Shown: positions 21,470-32,964 of the stretch, one piece after another
Layout of the letters: each line of letters starts with the position of its first letter
Numbering within the stretch: the first letter of the stretch is position 1
NCBI GenBank assembly: GCA_023014485.1
Contig: JAJOZX010008794.1
Location: 79,501 to 143,500 of the forward strand
Length of the DNA: 64,000 nt
DNA from: Bathynomus jamesi
Taxonomy: Eukaryota > Arthropoda > Malacostraca > Isopoda > Cirolanidae
Direction of reading: 5' to 3'
The notes under the pieces: generated by a model
Told to the model about the DNA's origin: nothing
The model's input: the letters and a program-made list of their open reading frames with translations, nothing else
Database searches by the model: none
Program-made: the position numbers and the translations under genes

Positions 21470-24400
21470 TAAAAATAATCCTAACCAACATTCAAGGCCT
21501 TAAATCAAATCATTCCCCGGCCAAAGTTTTATATTGAAAGGACTCATGCAAGAAATCGGAGCAGGATTTGCATGCCTCACGGAAACTCATCTAAAGGACT
21601 GCCATGCGAACTGTGAAAACTGTGAGTTCTGTGTTGACAAAAAAGAAATACAAATTGACGACTATAACATCCTCGGAGCCGACAGGACTGTGAGACGTAA
21701 AGGGGGATGTGCTATTTACACAAGCGAAAGGCATACGGCAGAAATGACTATAAGTACCTCAAACAGCTACGTAGAATGTGTAGTGGCAAAAGTTGAAAAA
21801 ATAAATATGGTACTAATTGTAATGTACAGACCCCCAACCTCAAAATTTTCAGATCCCATTACAGAGGTAAGAAACTGCGTAAAAGATCTACACTCTCCAA
21901 CCCCAAATATTTTTCTCTGTGGTGATTTTCATTTCCCATTCCTGAAATATAAAAGGATAGGAAAAAATATATGTATATACCAGGATAAGGGGGCACACGG
22001 GAAGGCTAGGAGCAGGTAAAAATGCTACTACCTCTAGCTGATGAATTTATGTTAACGCAAGAAACAAAAGAAAAAACAAGAAAACACAACTGCCTAGATT
22101 TGGTATTCACAAACAACAGCAACCTAATTGATAATGTAGAAATATCCCCAACTATAATATCAGACCAAAACAATATTGAAATAACAACCAATATAAAAAC
22201 AACAGGAAAGGAAAGAACACGAACAACAGAAAGAAGCAAATTCGAAATTTTTAATTTTCACTCCAAAGCTATAAACTGGGAAGATGTTGCATCCAGCATG
22301 GAAGTAATAGATTACAAAACCATTTTCGAGGACAAGACAAATGAAGAGATGCTAATGACTTTACAGGAGAAGACGCTGGAAATTGTGGAAAGGCATGTCC
22401 CAAAAATACAACAAAGAAGAAAGAGAAGCAGGTTCGAGAGACAAAAGAGGTCATTGTTCCGAAAGAGAAAAAGAATGACTGCAAAATTAAGTAACTGTAA
22501 AGAGAACAACATCAGAAAAATATTAAATGATAAACTGCAGAGTATCGATTACGACTCAGGGGTCCCCAACCCTGTGCCCGCGAGCACCATGGTGCCCGCC
22601 GACCCTTTTGCGTGTGCCCGCCACTGACTGACTACGATTGATAAGTTTTTATTTAAATTTTTAATAAAATGTTAAGTATTTTACATATTTTAAATATTTA
22701 GTTACTAAATATTTAAAATATGTAACATACTTAACATTTTATTAAATTTTAGTAGTTAATTACAGAAACAGATGCTCATTTATTCGAAAATAATTATTTC
22801 TTTATAAATAAATTAAGTTATCGTTTTGATAATGTTTCTAAGATTCTTAGTTAGCTCATCCTTGTTTTTTTTTGTGTATTATGTTCATTATTTTACATAA
22901 GAATTAAATGGGGGGGTTTTTGTGTATTATGTTCATTATTTTACATAGGAATTAAATGGTTTTTTTTGTGTATTATGTTCATTATTAAGTCCAACTATAA
23001 ATTTGCCTTGAAAAAGCAAATGGTGCCCGCCGCACTACCGGTAGTCTTGAATGTGCTCTTCAGCACAAAAAGGTTGGGGACCCCTGGATTACGTCATACA
23101 GGAACTAAGTGAGAAGCATACAGAAAAAGAAAAAGACGACACTACAAAGCGATAAAGGTTAACTCAAATTACTTCTATAATTTTGCAAAACAGAAGTCGA
23201 AAGACCATGCGACTATCGGACCTCTGAAAAACGAGAACAGTGCTTTATCTGATGATCTAACAGAAGTATCTGAAATATTAAGAGCTCAGTACGAATCATC
23301 TTTCAATATCCCAAAACTGACAAACTGATATGCAATAGAAACGCGTTCTTTGAAGAACTACAAGGGGAAAGTATAACAGACTTCGACTTTACGACAGATG
23401 ATATTACACAAGCTATAGCGAAACTAAAAGCACACTCAGCGGCAGGACCGGATAAATGGAATGCCAGCTGATCAAAAACTGCAAGAATGCATGAAAGAAT
23501 AATCAAACAGAAAATCTATGACTTTTTGGAAACTCAGAAAAAATTAAATGATAACCAACATGGGTTTCGGTCAGGCAGATCATGCCTATCACATCTAATG
23601 GAATACTACAACAACATTATTGATGCACTTGAAAGTAATGAAAACTATGATGTAATATACACAGACTTTGCCAAAGCGTTCGACAAGTGTGACCATGGAA
23701 TCATAATACAAACTGAAATATATGGGAATAACAGGAAAAGTAGGGAAATAGATATATAATTTCCTTAGTGAGTGGCGGCAAGTCATTAGAGTAGAAGGAG
23801 TATCTTCATCAGAATCAAAGGTCCTCAGCTCAGTACCACAAGGAACAGTATTAGCTCCACTGCTCTTCATAATCATGCTAACTGACATAGATGAGGACGT
23901 TACCAGAGATAGTACAGTAACATTCTTTGCCGATGACACAAAGATCGGAAGAAAAATAAGAAACCCAGAAGATAAAGGATCTCTACAAACAGACATGAAC
24001 AGAATCTACAAGTGGACGGAAGACAACACTATGAAGTTTAACACAGAAATTTCAGCTGTTACGGTACGGAAAAAGAGAAGACCTAAAATCCATGGAATAT
24101 TATACTCCAAATGGACAGGAAATTCAGAGAAATTCTAAAGCAAAATATTTAGTGGTTGTAATGACTGAGGATGCGAAATTTGAAACACAAAATAAGATAG
24201 CAGTAAATAGAGCAAAGAGAATAACTGGGTAGATACTGAGAACCTTTAAACGAAGGGATAGGAATATAATTATTCCTTTACTGAAAACACTGGTCATACC
24301 CAAATTGGAATACTGCTCGGTCCTAACATCCCCATATAAAAAAGAAGACATTAGACAGCTAGAAGGAATTCAGAGAAGCTTCACAGCCAAAATCAAGGGG

Positions 24401-24830
24401 TGCAAAGAACTAAATTGCTGGGAAAGGTCACGCGAACTAAACTTATATTCACTGGAAAGGAGAAGAGAGAGATACACACCATTATTTACACTTGGAAAAT
24501 AATGGAGAAACTAGTCCCTAATCTTACTCTGAACCCTGTAACTCCCCAAACAACGGTGGAAAGTAGAAAAGGAAGACTGTGTTGAGAGGACCAAAACTGT
24601 TTAATCAGCTGCCCAAAGACCTAAGGAACACGAATAGTGTTGCAGTGGACATCTTCAAAAGAAGATTAGACGAATGTCTCAGAACAATCCCCGATGAGCC
24701 GGGCGTACCTGGCTATGTGAGGTGGAAAGTACAAGAAACCAACTCGCTACTTCGCCAGACCAACTCGAGAAGAGGGGCGACAAGCTTGATCTTCGTGAAA
24801 TGAGGAATCATCGCACGGAACCTTTGAAAG
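21470..24830 (+). pseudogene. LINE ORF2: endonuclease plus reverse transcriptase, broken
   Basis: Apurinic-type endonuclease: LTNIQGLKS (about 21480), CLTETHLKD (about 21570-21600), MYRPP (about 21821) and IFLCGDFHFPFLK (about 21908-21950). RT: DDITQAIAKLKAHSAAGPDK (about 23398-23458), NDNQHGFRSGRSCLSHLMEY, IYTDFAKAFDKCDHG (about 23655-23700), SSVPQGTVLAPLLF and FFADDT (23920-23940). C-terminal region: LVIPKLEYCSVL and LYSLERRRERY. It is of CR1/jockey type. RT motifs between the GPDK and QHGF segments are deleted at about 23465-23487. A hAT MITE splits the ORF at 22557-23086, and frames shift near 22015, 23760, 24140 and 24240. The copy at 60180-60817 is a relative. Confidence 0.85.
22557..23086. 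mobile_element. hAT-type MITE with CAGGGGTCCCCAACC termini
   Basis: Inverted ends are caggggtccccaacc and its exact complement. GATTACGA (22547-22554) and GATTACGT (23087-23094) form the 8-bp target duplication typical of hAT, with two extra bases on the left. Inside are a palindrome at about 22655-22750 and three copies of a segment containing tgtgtattatgttcattatt (from about 22875). Removing it rejoins the LINE reading frame around codons for Ile-Asp-Tyr, so it was inserted in an existing LINE. Confidence 0.85.
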
Positions 24831-24843
24831 GTTAAAAGGAAAA

Positions 24844-24844
<1 letters not shown>

Positions 24845-24900
<56 letters not shown>

Positions 24901-25075
24901 TTTAACTGCAATGACCACGCAGTATATTAATGTATAGAAACGACGTAAGTATAGAGGGGTGTTCTGCACACGAGGAAGAGAAATAACGAACAAATGAAAA
25001 ATGAGGTCACCTCATTTTCATTTGTTCGTTATTTCTCTTCCTCGTGTGCAGAACACTCCTCTATACTTACGTCGT

Positions 25076-25118
<43 letters not shown>

Positions 25119-25128
25119 ATATGCACTG
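24845..25128. repeat. (TA)n tracts flanking an inverted SINE dimer
   Basis: (TA)n at 24845-24893 leads into taactgcaatgaccacgcag, the SINE tail motif also present at 7970. The arms 24932-25008 and 25009-25082 are reverse complements with essentially no loop, containing tgttcgttatttctc and cttacgtcgtttcta. (TA)n follows to about 25128. This is the third palindromic copy of the SINE family. It also marks the right edge of the block inserted in PLE4. Confidence 0.8.
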
Positions 25129-26270
25129 TGTTTAATATATATGATGATATGTTGATGATCCATTCTTTCTTTTTCAATGGAGAAATGACGTACTCGTATT
25201 CACTGAAATACTGGAAAATATTAGTGAACTAAAATTCACTTTCGAAATGACATTTCGATTTTTGGATGTTAACTTTCATTACTGGGAGATGGATCAATAA
25301 AAAAAAGATGAAGATGTTTACACAAGCTGTGGTTCAAACATTCGATCTAACTACAAAACATCGATAATAAAGACTTTAATATGTAGAAAATTCAAAATAA
25401 CATCTAACTAGAAACTATTCCAAATCGAAGTAGAAAGAATAACTAATAAATAACGTCTGTCCCCAATACATGATAGAGGAAACAATCAAGAAATGTTTAA
25501 ATATATTAATGTACAAAGAAAAAAAATAATAACGAAAAGGAACATAGAATAATTTATCATGAATCCGAAACTTTAAATGGAATGAAAAGTGAAGAATCAA
25601 AACTCAAACGCATAATAAAAAGCCATATTAAAATTTTTTTAAATAAAAATATCAAAATCGGGAGCTGCTACAAACCAAGAAAAATGTTTTCCCAATTCTC
25701 TACTTGAGAAAAGCTTTCTGATAATGCAATGAGTAACGTCGTATACCAATTTAATTGATCTGAAGAAGGATGTAACTCCTCTTACATTGGTTGTACGACG
25801 AATACCCTTCATTTGAGAATGCAACAACACAAATCCAAACCAAGCATATACGGACACACACACTAACACACAAAATTACCAGCCAATGAAATCTTAAAAA
25901 TTAAAAATTATACAAAGAACTGACCGATTCTCTGTTCTACGAATACCTGAATCACATTTAATAAATTTAAACCAGCAATTCAAACCAGAAATTAATATTA
26001 AATATAATGAAATGTTAAACTTTCTGAACGTATTCTATTATTATTGGTTGATTATCCAAAATTCTAAAAGAAAATTTTTGTAATTTTAAATTCTATATTC
26101 TTAAATGTGATTAGCCTCACATAATTTTACTTGTTTTATTTAACTGTATTTCAATGTTATTTTAATTTTAAATTTTAAAAATGTACCATTTCCTTGAAAA
26201 TGTCTGAAGTGTACAAACGAAACGTTCGATTAAAAATTAACAAACAGTAACTTTGTTTTAGTCAAGAATA
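25129..26270 (+). pseudogene. PLE4, catalytic RT half, GIY-YIG domain and 3' tail
   Basis: It resumes at YVDDPFF (about 25146-25166), the catalytic RT motif, then LKFTFEM..RFLDVNF (about 25228-25272). The GIY-YIG domain lies at about 25740-25830, with CNSSYIGCTTNTLHLRMQQH. Stops and frame changes are frequent. The non-coding tail includes tgaagtgtacaaacgaaacg (about 26205), a typical PLE-type end. Its N-terminal portions lie at 17290-17757 and 18592-19185. Confidence 0.75.
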
Positions 26271-26339
26271 ATCCCCAAGAAGATTTCTTTAGTTGGAAGA
26301 AATATTCTTCCAACTTTAGAGAAAGCCTAAAAAAAAGTA

Positions 26340-26790
26340 GATTAATTATTATTATTGTTATTATTATTATTATTATTAAGGCACAACCTATAAAGAACAA
26401 TCAACATTCTACTCCCAGCACTTCACGAGGTGCTGAACATATCCCCGGAAGAGATAGCGGGACTAGAGACCTCCCGTGAAAGCAGCATCGTCTCTAACGT
26501 CTCATCAGGAAGCCCTGTAAATGGTTTTCATTTTGCTAAGGAACAATATGAACAATTCAACTCTCTCAGCACCGAAAGAAAAGCCGTCGTTAAACTCCTG
26601 ACGGCCATCCTCGGAAATGACACAATTAACGACGCCCTCAGGAAAAAGGATGAAGAGATTTTCAAACTCAAACAGGACGTTAACGAACTAAGTCAAAAAG
26701 TTGATCACTTAGAGGCGAAACAAAACGACCATCATTCGAAATTAGAGCACCTCCTTCAGGACAGTCACATAAAATAGTGGTCAACAGTGG
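26340..26790 (+). pseudogene. Coiled-coil ORF fragment, probable LINE ORF1
   Basis: An open frame of about 115 codons with no clear ATG. The N-terminal half is Ser/Glu-rich. The C-terminal half has a heptad pattern (KKDEEIFKLKQDVNELSQKV, then LEAKQNDHHSKLEHLL), predicted to form a coiled coil. The following out-of-frame sequence (KIVVNSGPELPEE) resembles the start of the RRM-like part of L1-type ORF1 proteins. That assignment is tentative, and no RT is attached. Confidence 0.45.
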
Positions 26791-26919
26791 TCCTGAACTT
26801 CCCGAGGAAACTGCAGACGAAGACTATACAAGGAAAACCAAGGGTGTACATAAACGAATATCTCGCCAAATTCCAAATTTAAGCAGGTGCCATTCAAAAG
26901 AGTTCTAAAGTTAAAATAG

Positions 26920-26922
<3 letters not shown>

Positions 26923-26978
<56 letters not shown>
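26923..26978. repeat. (GT)n microsatellite
   Basis: A dinucleotide run of about 56 bases. Confidence 0.97.
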
Positions 26979-26980
<2 letters not shown>

Positions 26981-27670
26981 GTGGCCTGGTGACGGTAGGC
27001 TCACTATAATAAAGTAATTGAGTAAAAATTTAAATGTTTACATGGTCACCAATTTGGTCTTTCGACCAAATAAACAATATTTAATAAAGGAGTCAGAAAT
27101 GACTTTGTACTCGTAGTTTTAGTTTAACTGGAAAAATAAATGAATTATTTGTTTGCAATTATTAACTATTTATACAGAAATTGTGCAATATTACAATGAA
27201 TGGCTATGGACACTAAGGGAATGATTTTTACACAGGTTAGGAAATAAATGATACAATACCGTTAAAAGCAATAATTGAGTTAAATAAATATACGGTATTG
27301 ATACAAAACTCACGCTTTTATAACCGTGGTCTGGTGACTAGAGATTCATCGCGAATTCTGGAATCATCAAGAAGTCTGTATTTTCCTTGTGAGTTTCCGT
27401 CCAAGTGTTTTGGATTTTACCACCTTGTTTACTTCGTCAATCCGTGAGAAGGATGCGAGGAAAAGGAATTTCGGTATGCCTCTACTAGTAGTCCCTCCCC
27501 AGAGACTGACAGGAACGATGCAAAAGAAATTAATATCTAGGAGGTAAACTGAGGCAGCCACTCCAAATTCTGACGCCGTCCTGGCATTTGATGGGATTCC
27601 TATCGACGGAGGGGGTGAAGGGTCTTGGACTGGGGAGATGGGTAGAGGGAGCGCTGCTGTAGTGGGATGT
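26979..27670. other. Non-coding region next to gypsy pol, possible LTR
   Basis: It lies immediately downstream, in the minus-strand sense, of the gypsy integrase, where a 3' untranslated region and LTR are expected. No second LTR is present in the window for comparison, so boundaries cannot be set. Nothing else is recognised. Confidence 0.3.
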
Positions 27671-27676
27671 GTGGAT

Positions 27677-28716
27677 TCACAGGGGATAGGGGTCGTCCTC
27701 GAAGTACGCCGGCTTCAGGCGGTTGATCGACACCACATCATTGCGTCCAGCACGATCTAGGGTGAAAGTTTTATCACTCATTTGCAGTACGTCGAAAGGC
27801 ACATCATATGGGTGTTGCAAGGGAGGGTGAATGGTGTCATTCCTGACGAAAACATGGGTGCAGGAGGGCAGGTCGTCGGGGATGTAATTACGACGATTAC
27901 TAGGATGACTGGATGGGGTGAACGGGGCGAAATTCACGCATGGTCGTCCGTAAATCGTCGGCATAAGTACGAGTACTTCCATCCACAGAAGGATGTGTTC
28001 CTGACGAAGTGAAGAATTCGCCGGGTAGCCGCAGTGGAGTACAAGTTCGATCGAAGTGTACTGAGGGTTGACCTTGAAAGCTGCCCGTATTCCAAGGAGG
28101 TTGAGGGGGAGGGGGTCGGTCCAACGTGGGCTGGAAGTGGTCTTCCTCAGGGATGCCTTCAGGTGGCGGTGGAGCCGTTCGACGAAGCCATTGGCCTATA
28201 TGCGTTGGTCCGAATCCGGGAGCAGCCTAAAAGATGTGTCAGGCTCCTCCATAGGGCGGATTCGAATTGGCGACCACGGTCAGTGGTGATTGTAGAGGGG
28301 ATGCCGAAACGTGGAATCCAGCCGCTGACGAAGGGTGAGTGGCGGACTTCGCTGTATATCCTTCATGCGAATCGCCTCAGGCTAACGCTGAAACGGTCGA
28401 TGCAAGTGAGGAGGTATGTGTAACCATCGGAGTGGGGAAAGGGACCGACGAGGCCCAGATGTACGTGATTGAAGCGTGCGTCGGGGGATTGAAATCTGTT
28501 AAAGGGGTTGCCGTGTGACGATGAATTTTGGTCCTCTGGCATTTTGTGCAAGCACGAGCCTAACGTCTGACGTCACGGTTGATGCTGGGCCATACGAAAC
28601 GTGATGTGAGGAGAGCTTCAGAAGCGCGAACGCCGGAGTGGGATAGGAAATGGTGCCTGTTGAAAATATTGCGTCGGAATTCTTCGGCGACGTAGGGGAG
28701 GAGCGATCCTGTAGAA
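27677..28716 (-). pseudogene. Ty3/gypsy retrotransposon integrase (minus strand)
   Basis: From 28716 downward: the zinc-binding region (FNRHHFLSHSGVRASEAL, then CTKCQR), then the core with RFNHVHLGLVGPFPHSDGYT and YLLTCIDRF (about 28390-28470), TTDRGRQFES (about 28240-28275) and NGFVERLHRHLKASLR (about 28145-28195). The C-terminus reads THVFVRNDTIHPPLQHPYD and VVSINRLKPAYFEDD (27690-27860). The first catalytic Asp is replaced by Gly in HLGLVGP (GGC in place of GAC), and the frame is broken near 28030 and 28360. The copy is inactive. Its RNase H part lies beyond the hAT insertion. Confidence 0.85.
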
Positions 28717-29377
28717 CAGTGGTCTCCAAAGTGGGGTGCGCCTGCCGATTTAGGGGGTGCGCGAAGAAAATTTGATGATTTTGATTTATCATTGTTTTTT
28801 CGTAGAAAGTTTCTGAATTTCAAGAAGATGACCGAGAAAGAAAATACTCGCTAACACAGTCATTCCTAGGAATTTGCGAGATAGTATCCGCGATATCGCT
28901 TACTTGCGATTAAAATTTAGTAAACTAAATGTAAAAATGCTGAAAATGTAAAAATGGAACATCTTCCGATCATTGCCCAAGAACAGTTGATTGACATCAG
29001 GGAAGATACACGTTTACGAACCGAATTTCAACAGAAAACTGTGCACAATTGGTGGAATGGACTAAAAAATGAGTACCCAGATTTAGTAAGCGCAGCGAAC
29101 GATGCGCTCCTTCCATTTGGATCTACATATCTGTGTGAGGTGTCTTTTTCTGCTATGATAGGTATTAAAACCAAGAATCGAAATAAACTGAACTTGGAAC
29201 CCGACCTTCGAATCGCTGTATCACAAAGTGTCAAGCCAAACCAAGATTTTCAGAAATCAGCCACATTTTCTCATTAAATTATATTGGTAAGTATATCTTC
29301 ACCCTATCGTATTTCTGTTGTATACTATTAACTTACTCGTAAATAATGAAAGGATATATATATATATATATACTGTG

Positions 29378-29421
<44 letters not shown>

Positions 29422-29500
29422 CTTCATGGTCATTAGGGGTGCGTGTCATTTATTTTTGCTGGTTAAAGGGTACGTGATCAAAAAAGTTTGGAGACCACTG
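28717..29500 (+). mobile_element. hAT element with ZBED-like transposase remnant
   Basis: Exact inverted ends are cagtggtctccaaa and its complement. The flanking 8-bp duplications are ctgtagaa (28709-28716) and ccgtagaa (29501-29508), with one mismatch. The internal plus-strand frame 28954-29277 reads EYPDLVSAANDALLPFGSTY and LCEVSFSAMIGIKTKNRN, the hAT C-terminal dimerisation region of ZBED5-like proteins. The rest of the transposase is gone. A (TA)n tract lies at about 29353-29420. It is inserted in the gypsy pol. Confidence 0.85.
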
Positions 29501-29508
29501 CCGTAGAA

Positions 29509-30175
29509 GTGTCGACCGTGAGGGTCATCGTTGAAGAAGGCAGGTCATTTTCCAGCTGTAATGACCTGGGTGAACTACGAAGCTGCTGTAGTTCATCATC
29601 ATGGCGTTGGGCCTTTGTCATTGCTTCGTGATTGATGACGTCACCGCTAGCCAGAAAAAAGGGGCGCATTAATCATCATCCATGATAAAGCGTCTGCAGC
29701 GGCAGTTTTGTGGTCTTTAATATGACGCAGATCACTGATGAATTGTCAGATATAGTTCAAGTGCCTCATCTCCCTGTAGGAATAATGATCGGAGTGGAAA
29801 TTAAATGCGAATGTGCGGAGGCTATGATCAGTGAATATGACGAATTCCCCCCCTCGAGGTAGTGCCTAAAGTGCTTGGTCGCCAGATAAACCGCAAACAA
29901 TTCACGACCAAAGGCACTATAACTGGTTTCAGCTGGTTTGAAAGCGCGTGAGAAGAAAGCCAAAATTGCCAATCGTCGCCAGACGCCTGTTGTAAGACGG
30001 TGCTTGTAGCATATCTGATGCGTCCACCACGAGCTGACTTCTGCTTCAGGATGAGGGTAGGATAACTGAGTCGCGTTTATGAGCGCAAATTTGGCGGAGT
30101 CGAACGCTCACTGGGCTTCTTCGGACCATGTGACTGATGTGGGGGAGCCTCTCTTAGGGGAACGTAGGAGGGAGT
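29509..30175 (-). pseudogene. Ty3/gypsy RNase H and RT end (minus strand)
   Basis: The minus-strand frame 29972-29766 reads LAFFSRAFKPAETSYSAFGR followed by ELFAVYLATKHFRHYLEG, the RNase H segment of gypsy-type pol. Sequence up to about 30170 continues the same pol in broken frames (RT thumb/connection). Together with 27677-28716 it is one degenerate pol gene. The copy ends at (TA)n at 30178-30213, and the main RT core is absent. Confidence 0.75.
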
Positions 30176-30176
30176 G

Positions 30177-30214
<38 letters not shown>

Positions 30215-30269
30215 CAATTAAAATCCTGAAAAGTTAAAAGAATAAAACACTCAAAACTTGAAGTTTTTC

Positions 30270-30800
30270 GAGAAACTTCTGTCATCATTCAGGCAGTGGA
30301 CAGAAACTAAGAGTCAGAATTAAAAGGCGTATTCACTAAATATCGTCATGCTTCCTGGACCCCAAACAGGCATAAAATATTCTGAAAAACAGGGGACATT
30401 GACAGCCAAAATTTGTTCATAAAAATCAAGTTGGAAAGTTCCTTGTTTTATATTAAAGTTATCAGTATTTTTTATAATAAAAGTTTCCTTGAGTCTACGA
30501 TTTTCGTTATTACTAATATTTAAAAGCAACTGAGCGTTATTAATATCAATATTAATGCTCGTCTAATCCAAATTTTCATCCGCTGTATTCAAGCTATATT
30601 TATGTTAATAAAGGAGTCTTTTAAAATCAAGTTTCTCCGATGTACAGTAGATCTCTGAACTCCCCTTATAAGGATTCGATACACTCTAGAAATGGGAGGA
30701 AAAATTAAATAATTCAATTTTTGTAAGAGATCACATGTGGAACATGGAATCCGTGAGACGAGATTAAATGAGAACAAAGTGCCATAGTGACTGTACATTG
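30270..30800 (-). pseudogene. PLE5 remnant: GIY-YIG region and 3' end
   Basis: The minus strand contains a broken nuclease motif near 30640-30660 and HKYSLNTADENLD, then NNAQLLLNISNNENRRLKET and FIIKNTDNFNIKQGTFQLDF (about 30420-30535). This is the C-terminal part of a PLE endonuclease domain. The 3' tail motif ctgaatgatgacagaagttt (reverse complement at about 30270-30290) follows. The reciprocal copy is at 58200-59110 in the right arm. Confidence 0.7.
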
Positions 30801-31435
30801 AAAGGGATCCCTCTTATTATAACAAAAAAGTTACTATGTTAATGTTTAGTTGTGGGCAAAAATTCAAAGAGAAATATTTATACTCCGAATGTACGTTTGG
30901 ATCATCGAGATGAAATTCTTCTAAAAATTCCAATGAAATCTCAATCTTGAAATAAATACTGTAGATTCATATTCCTGCTTAGCAAGAGTATATAAACACT
31001 GTATGTTCATTTGTACTATTTTCATTCATAAAAATTTCGTTACAATTTATAGTACCTGAATCTCCGTTTGATGTATGTTTAATAATATTTACTAAAGTAT
31101 TCAAGGAATTCTATCGGCAAATGGACTTTCCATACTGTAATTTGAATCTTTATGGATCAATATTAAATAGTTTAATAAAGTTAATTAATATTTACAAATG
31201 ATACTTACAAATGGGTATTTGAAATAATTATTAGAGTAAAAGTTTTATTTGCGGTACTTCAGCAGGAGCATCGAGAGGTCACGCATTCCGTTTTCTATGA
31301 TTTCGTCTGTTAATTTTTCTGATTTGGAAACTCTAAAATCTGTTTTGATAGATCTGGGAGGCGAACATTCTCTAGGAGTAAAGGTTTTCGCAATGACTGT
31401 ACCTCCACTCTACCCAAATATTAACCGTAAATATT

Positions 31436-31885
31436 TTGTTTTTACTGTACAGTGACTGCGTGACTGTAAAATATGATTGAACTTGCGGCACAATTCTGAA
31501 ATGAAATTACGATACAGTACTGTTAAATCTGCAATGCCTCTTATATAGGAATGAATGGAATGGCTAAGATAACAGTAATTGACTGTTGCCTCAACAGTAA
31601 CACTGAAAATGGATTTTACTGAAATATTAAAATAACAGTAATGAGCCTGTATATTAGTGAAGCTTGTTATATCAAATAAAACGTTAAGTAGTAAAATTGC
31701 AGGCTTTATTTGATACTACAGGAATAAATTTTAAAAATATGGTTACTGTTAAGATCACTATTAATCCCTGCAGTATGGAGGCTAATGTTAAATAAACGAA
31801 ATATTCACATTATAAAATTAATTTGACACCCTAAACTGTCAGTAAAATAGTGTAAAAACAACAGGAATTTTTTTACAGTGCACAC
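31436..31885. mobile_element. Non-autonomous DNA element with CACTGTA-type ends
   Basis: The left end contains tactgtacagtgactg and the right end ttttacagtgcacac, so cactgta faces outward-in at both sides. There is no coding capacity. The sequence occurs again, reversed, in the right arm (39225-39409 and 57146-57400), where the Polinton lies in it. The Polinton-free site is at 31688-31693 (GTAGTA, complement TACTAC). The superfamily is not determined. Confidence 0.55.
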
Positions 31886-32964
31886 TAATAAAGAGAAGAA
31901 TTTAACCACGTGAAACGAAATATTTGGTAAAAATAAAACAGAGTCAGCCACATTGGATTTCCTTCATTTGTAGGCAAAGCATTGACTGACCACTGAAGAA
32001 AAGAAGAGTGGAAACACAGATCAACAAGAGAAATATTCCCATGATCAAGTGCCAATAGTCATGTTAACTTTTTTTCAAAAAAATTTTATCGCCCGCACTT
32101 ACACAATAAGTTCAGTATCTTGATTTCCGTGTCACATAGGGACTACATTTTTTGACGAAGTTTGGGATTGTTGCTATCCTGCCTTCCTTTTATTTAATGT
32201 GTTTTGTCGATCAATGAAAATGAAGGTTGGGTTGAGCATCACGCTCAGCAATTATCAATACTATTTTACATAATCAGTGTGCTTTAGGATTATTTGGCTA
32301 ATTACTACAGACTTTGTGATTAATGCTGATTAATTCTATTTTTTTCGTTATTTAATAAATATTTATCTTGTCTCTGGTAGTTTATAAATCCCTCATTCAT
32401 TTTATTTTTATTTTCATTTAAATGTAAATTTTCATTAATCTGCGAATCTCTCTTAAACCGCTCATTAGTTGACTCCAATTTGCATCCAACTTGGCGACCT
32501 TTCTAATGTACAGTAATAGGCTGCAAGTTACGAAACAAAATTCCAAATATATGAAGGAATATTTATTTTCTGGTAACTGAAATGACAGTTTGTTGTAGCA
32601 AGAAATATATTACATTTTCGATTTCTGCACATTACTATATACAAATAAATATATAAATGACGGTCAAAATGAAGTCATTTCATATTATTATCCAGCAAAA
32701 TCTCCAAACAACTTAGTAATTTTGAGAGCTTAATCCGTGGTTCACTTAAAACGCAGTCTACAAACCATGGACCTCAATGTTCGCAGATTAGGACTCCATT
32801 GTACTCATTTTGTGGACGGAAAATTTTATAGACAAATCTAATAATCTTATTAACTTACTCCAACCGAACATTTCATAAATTGCAAAAATAAAAATAATTT
32901 TCCGATAAAATATCCAGCGCTCAACTTCTTTCTTGCCTCAAAGCTAGGACAGTTTGCTGGAGGG

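Larger units (their letters stand above)
30230..32746 (+). repeat. Left arm of a large inverted repeat (about 2.5 kb)
   Basis: This segment matches, in reverse complement, 38367-39415 followed directly by 57146-59140. The outermost match is near 30230-30300 with 59070-59140, and the innermost is at 32720-32746 with 38367-38400 (gtgaaccacgg-ttaagctctcaaaatta). Identity is high but with indels, including short insertions on the right side near 58400-58480. The left arm is uninterrupted. The partner is split by the Polinton at 39416-57145. Both contain a PLE 3' end and a small DNA element. Confidence 0.85.

Noticed and set aside
30589..30798. Independent small gene on the minus strand
   Set aside because: It lies in a PLE endonuclease remnant, and the homologous stretch in the other arm does not keep the same frame.
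31249..31455. Small gene in the left arm
   Set aside because: The frame is not conserved in the reciprocal arm near 57400-57590, so it is unlikely to be coding.
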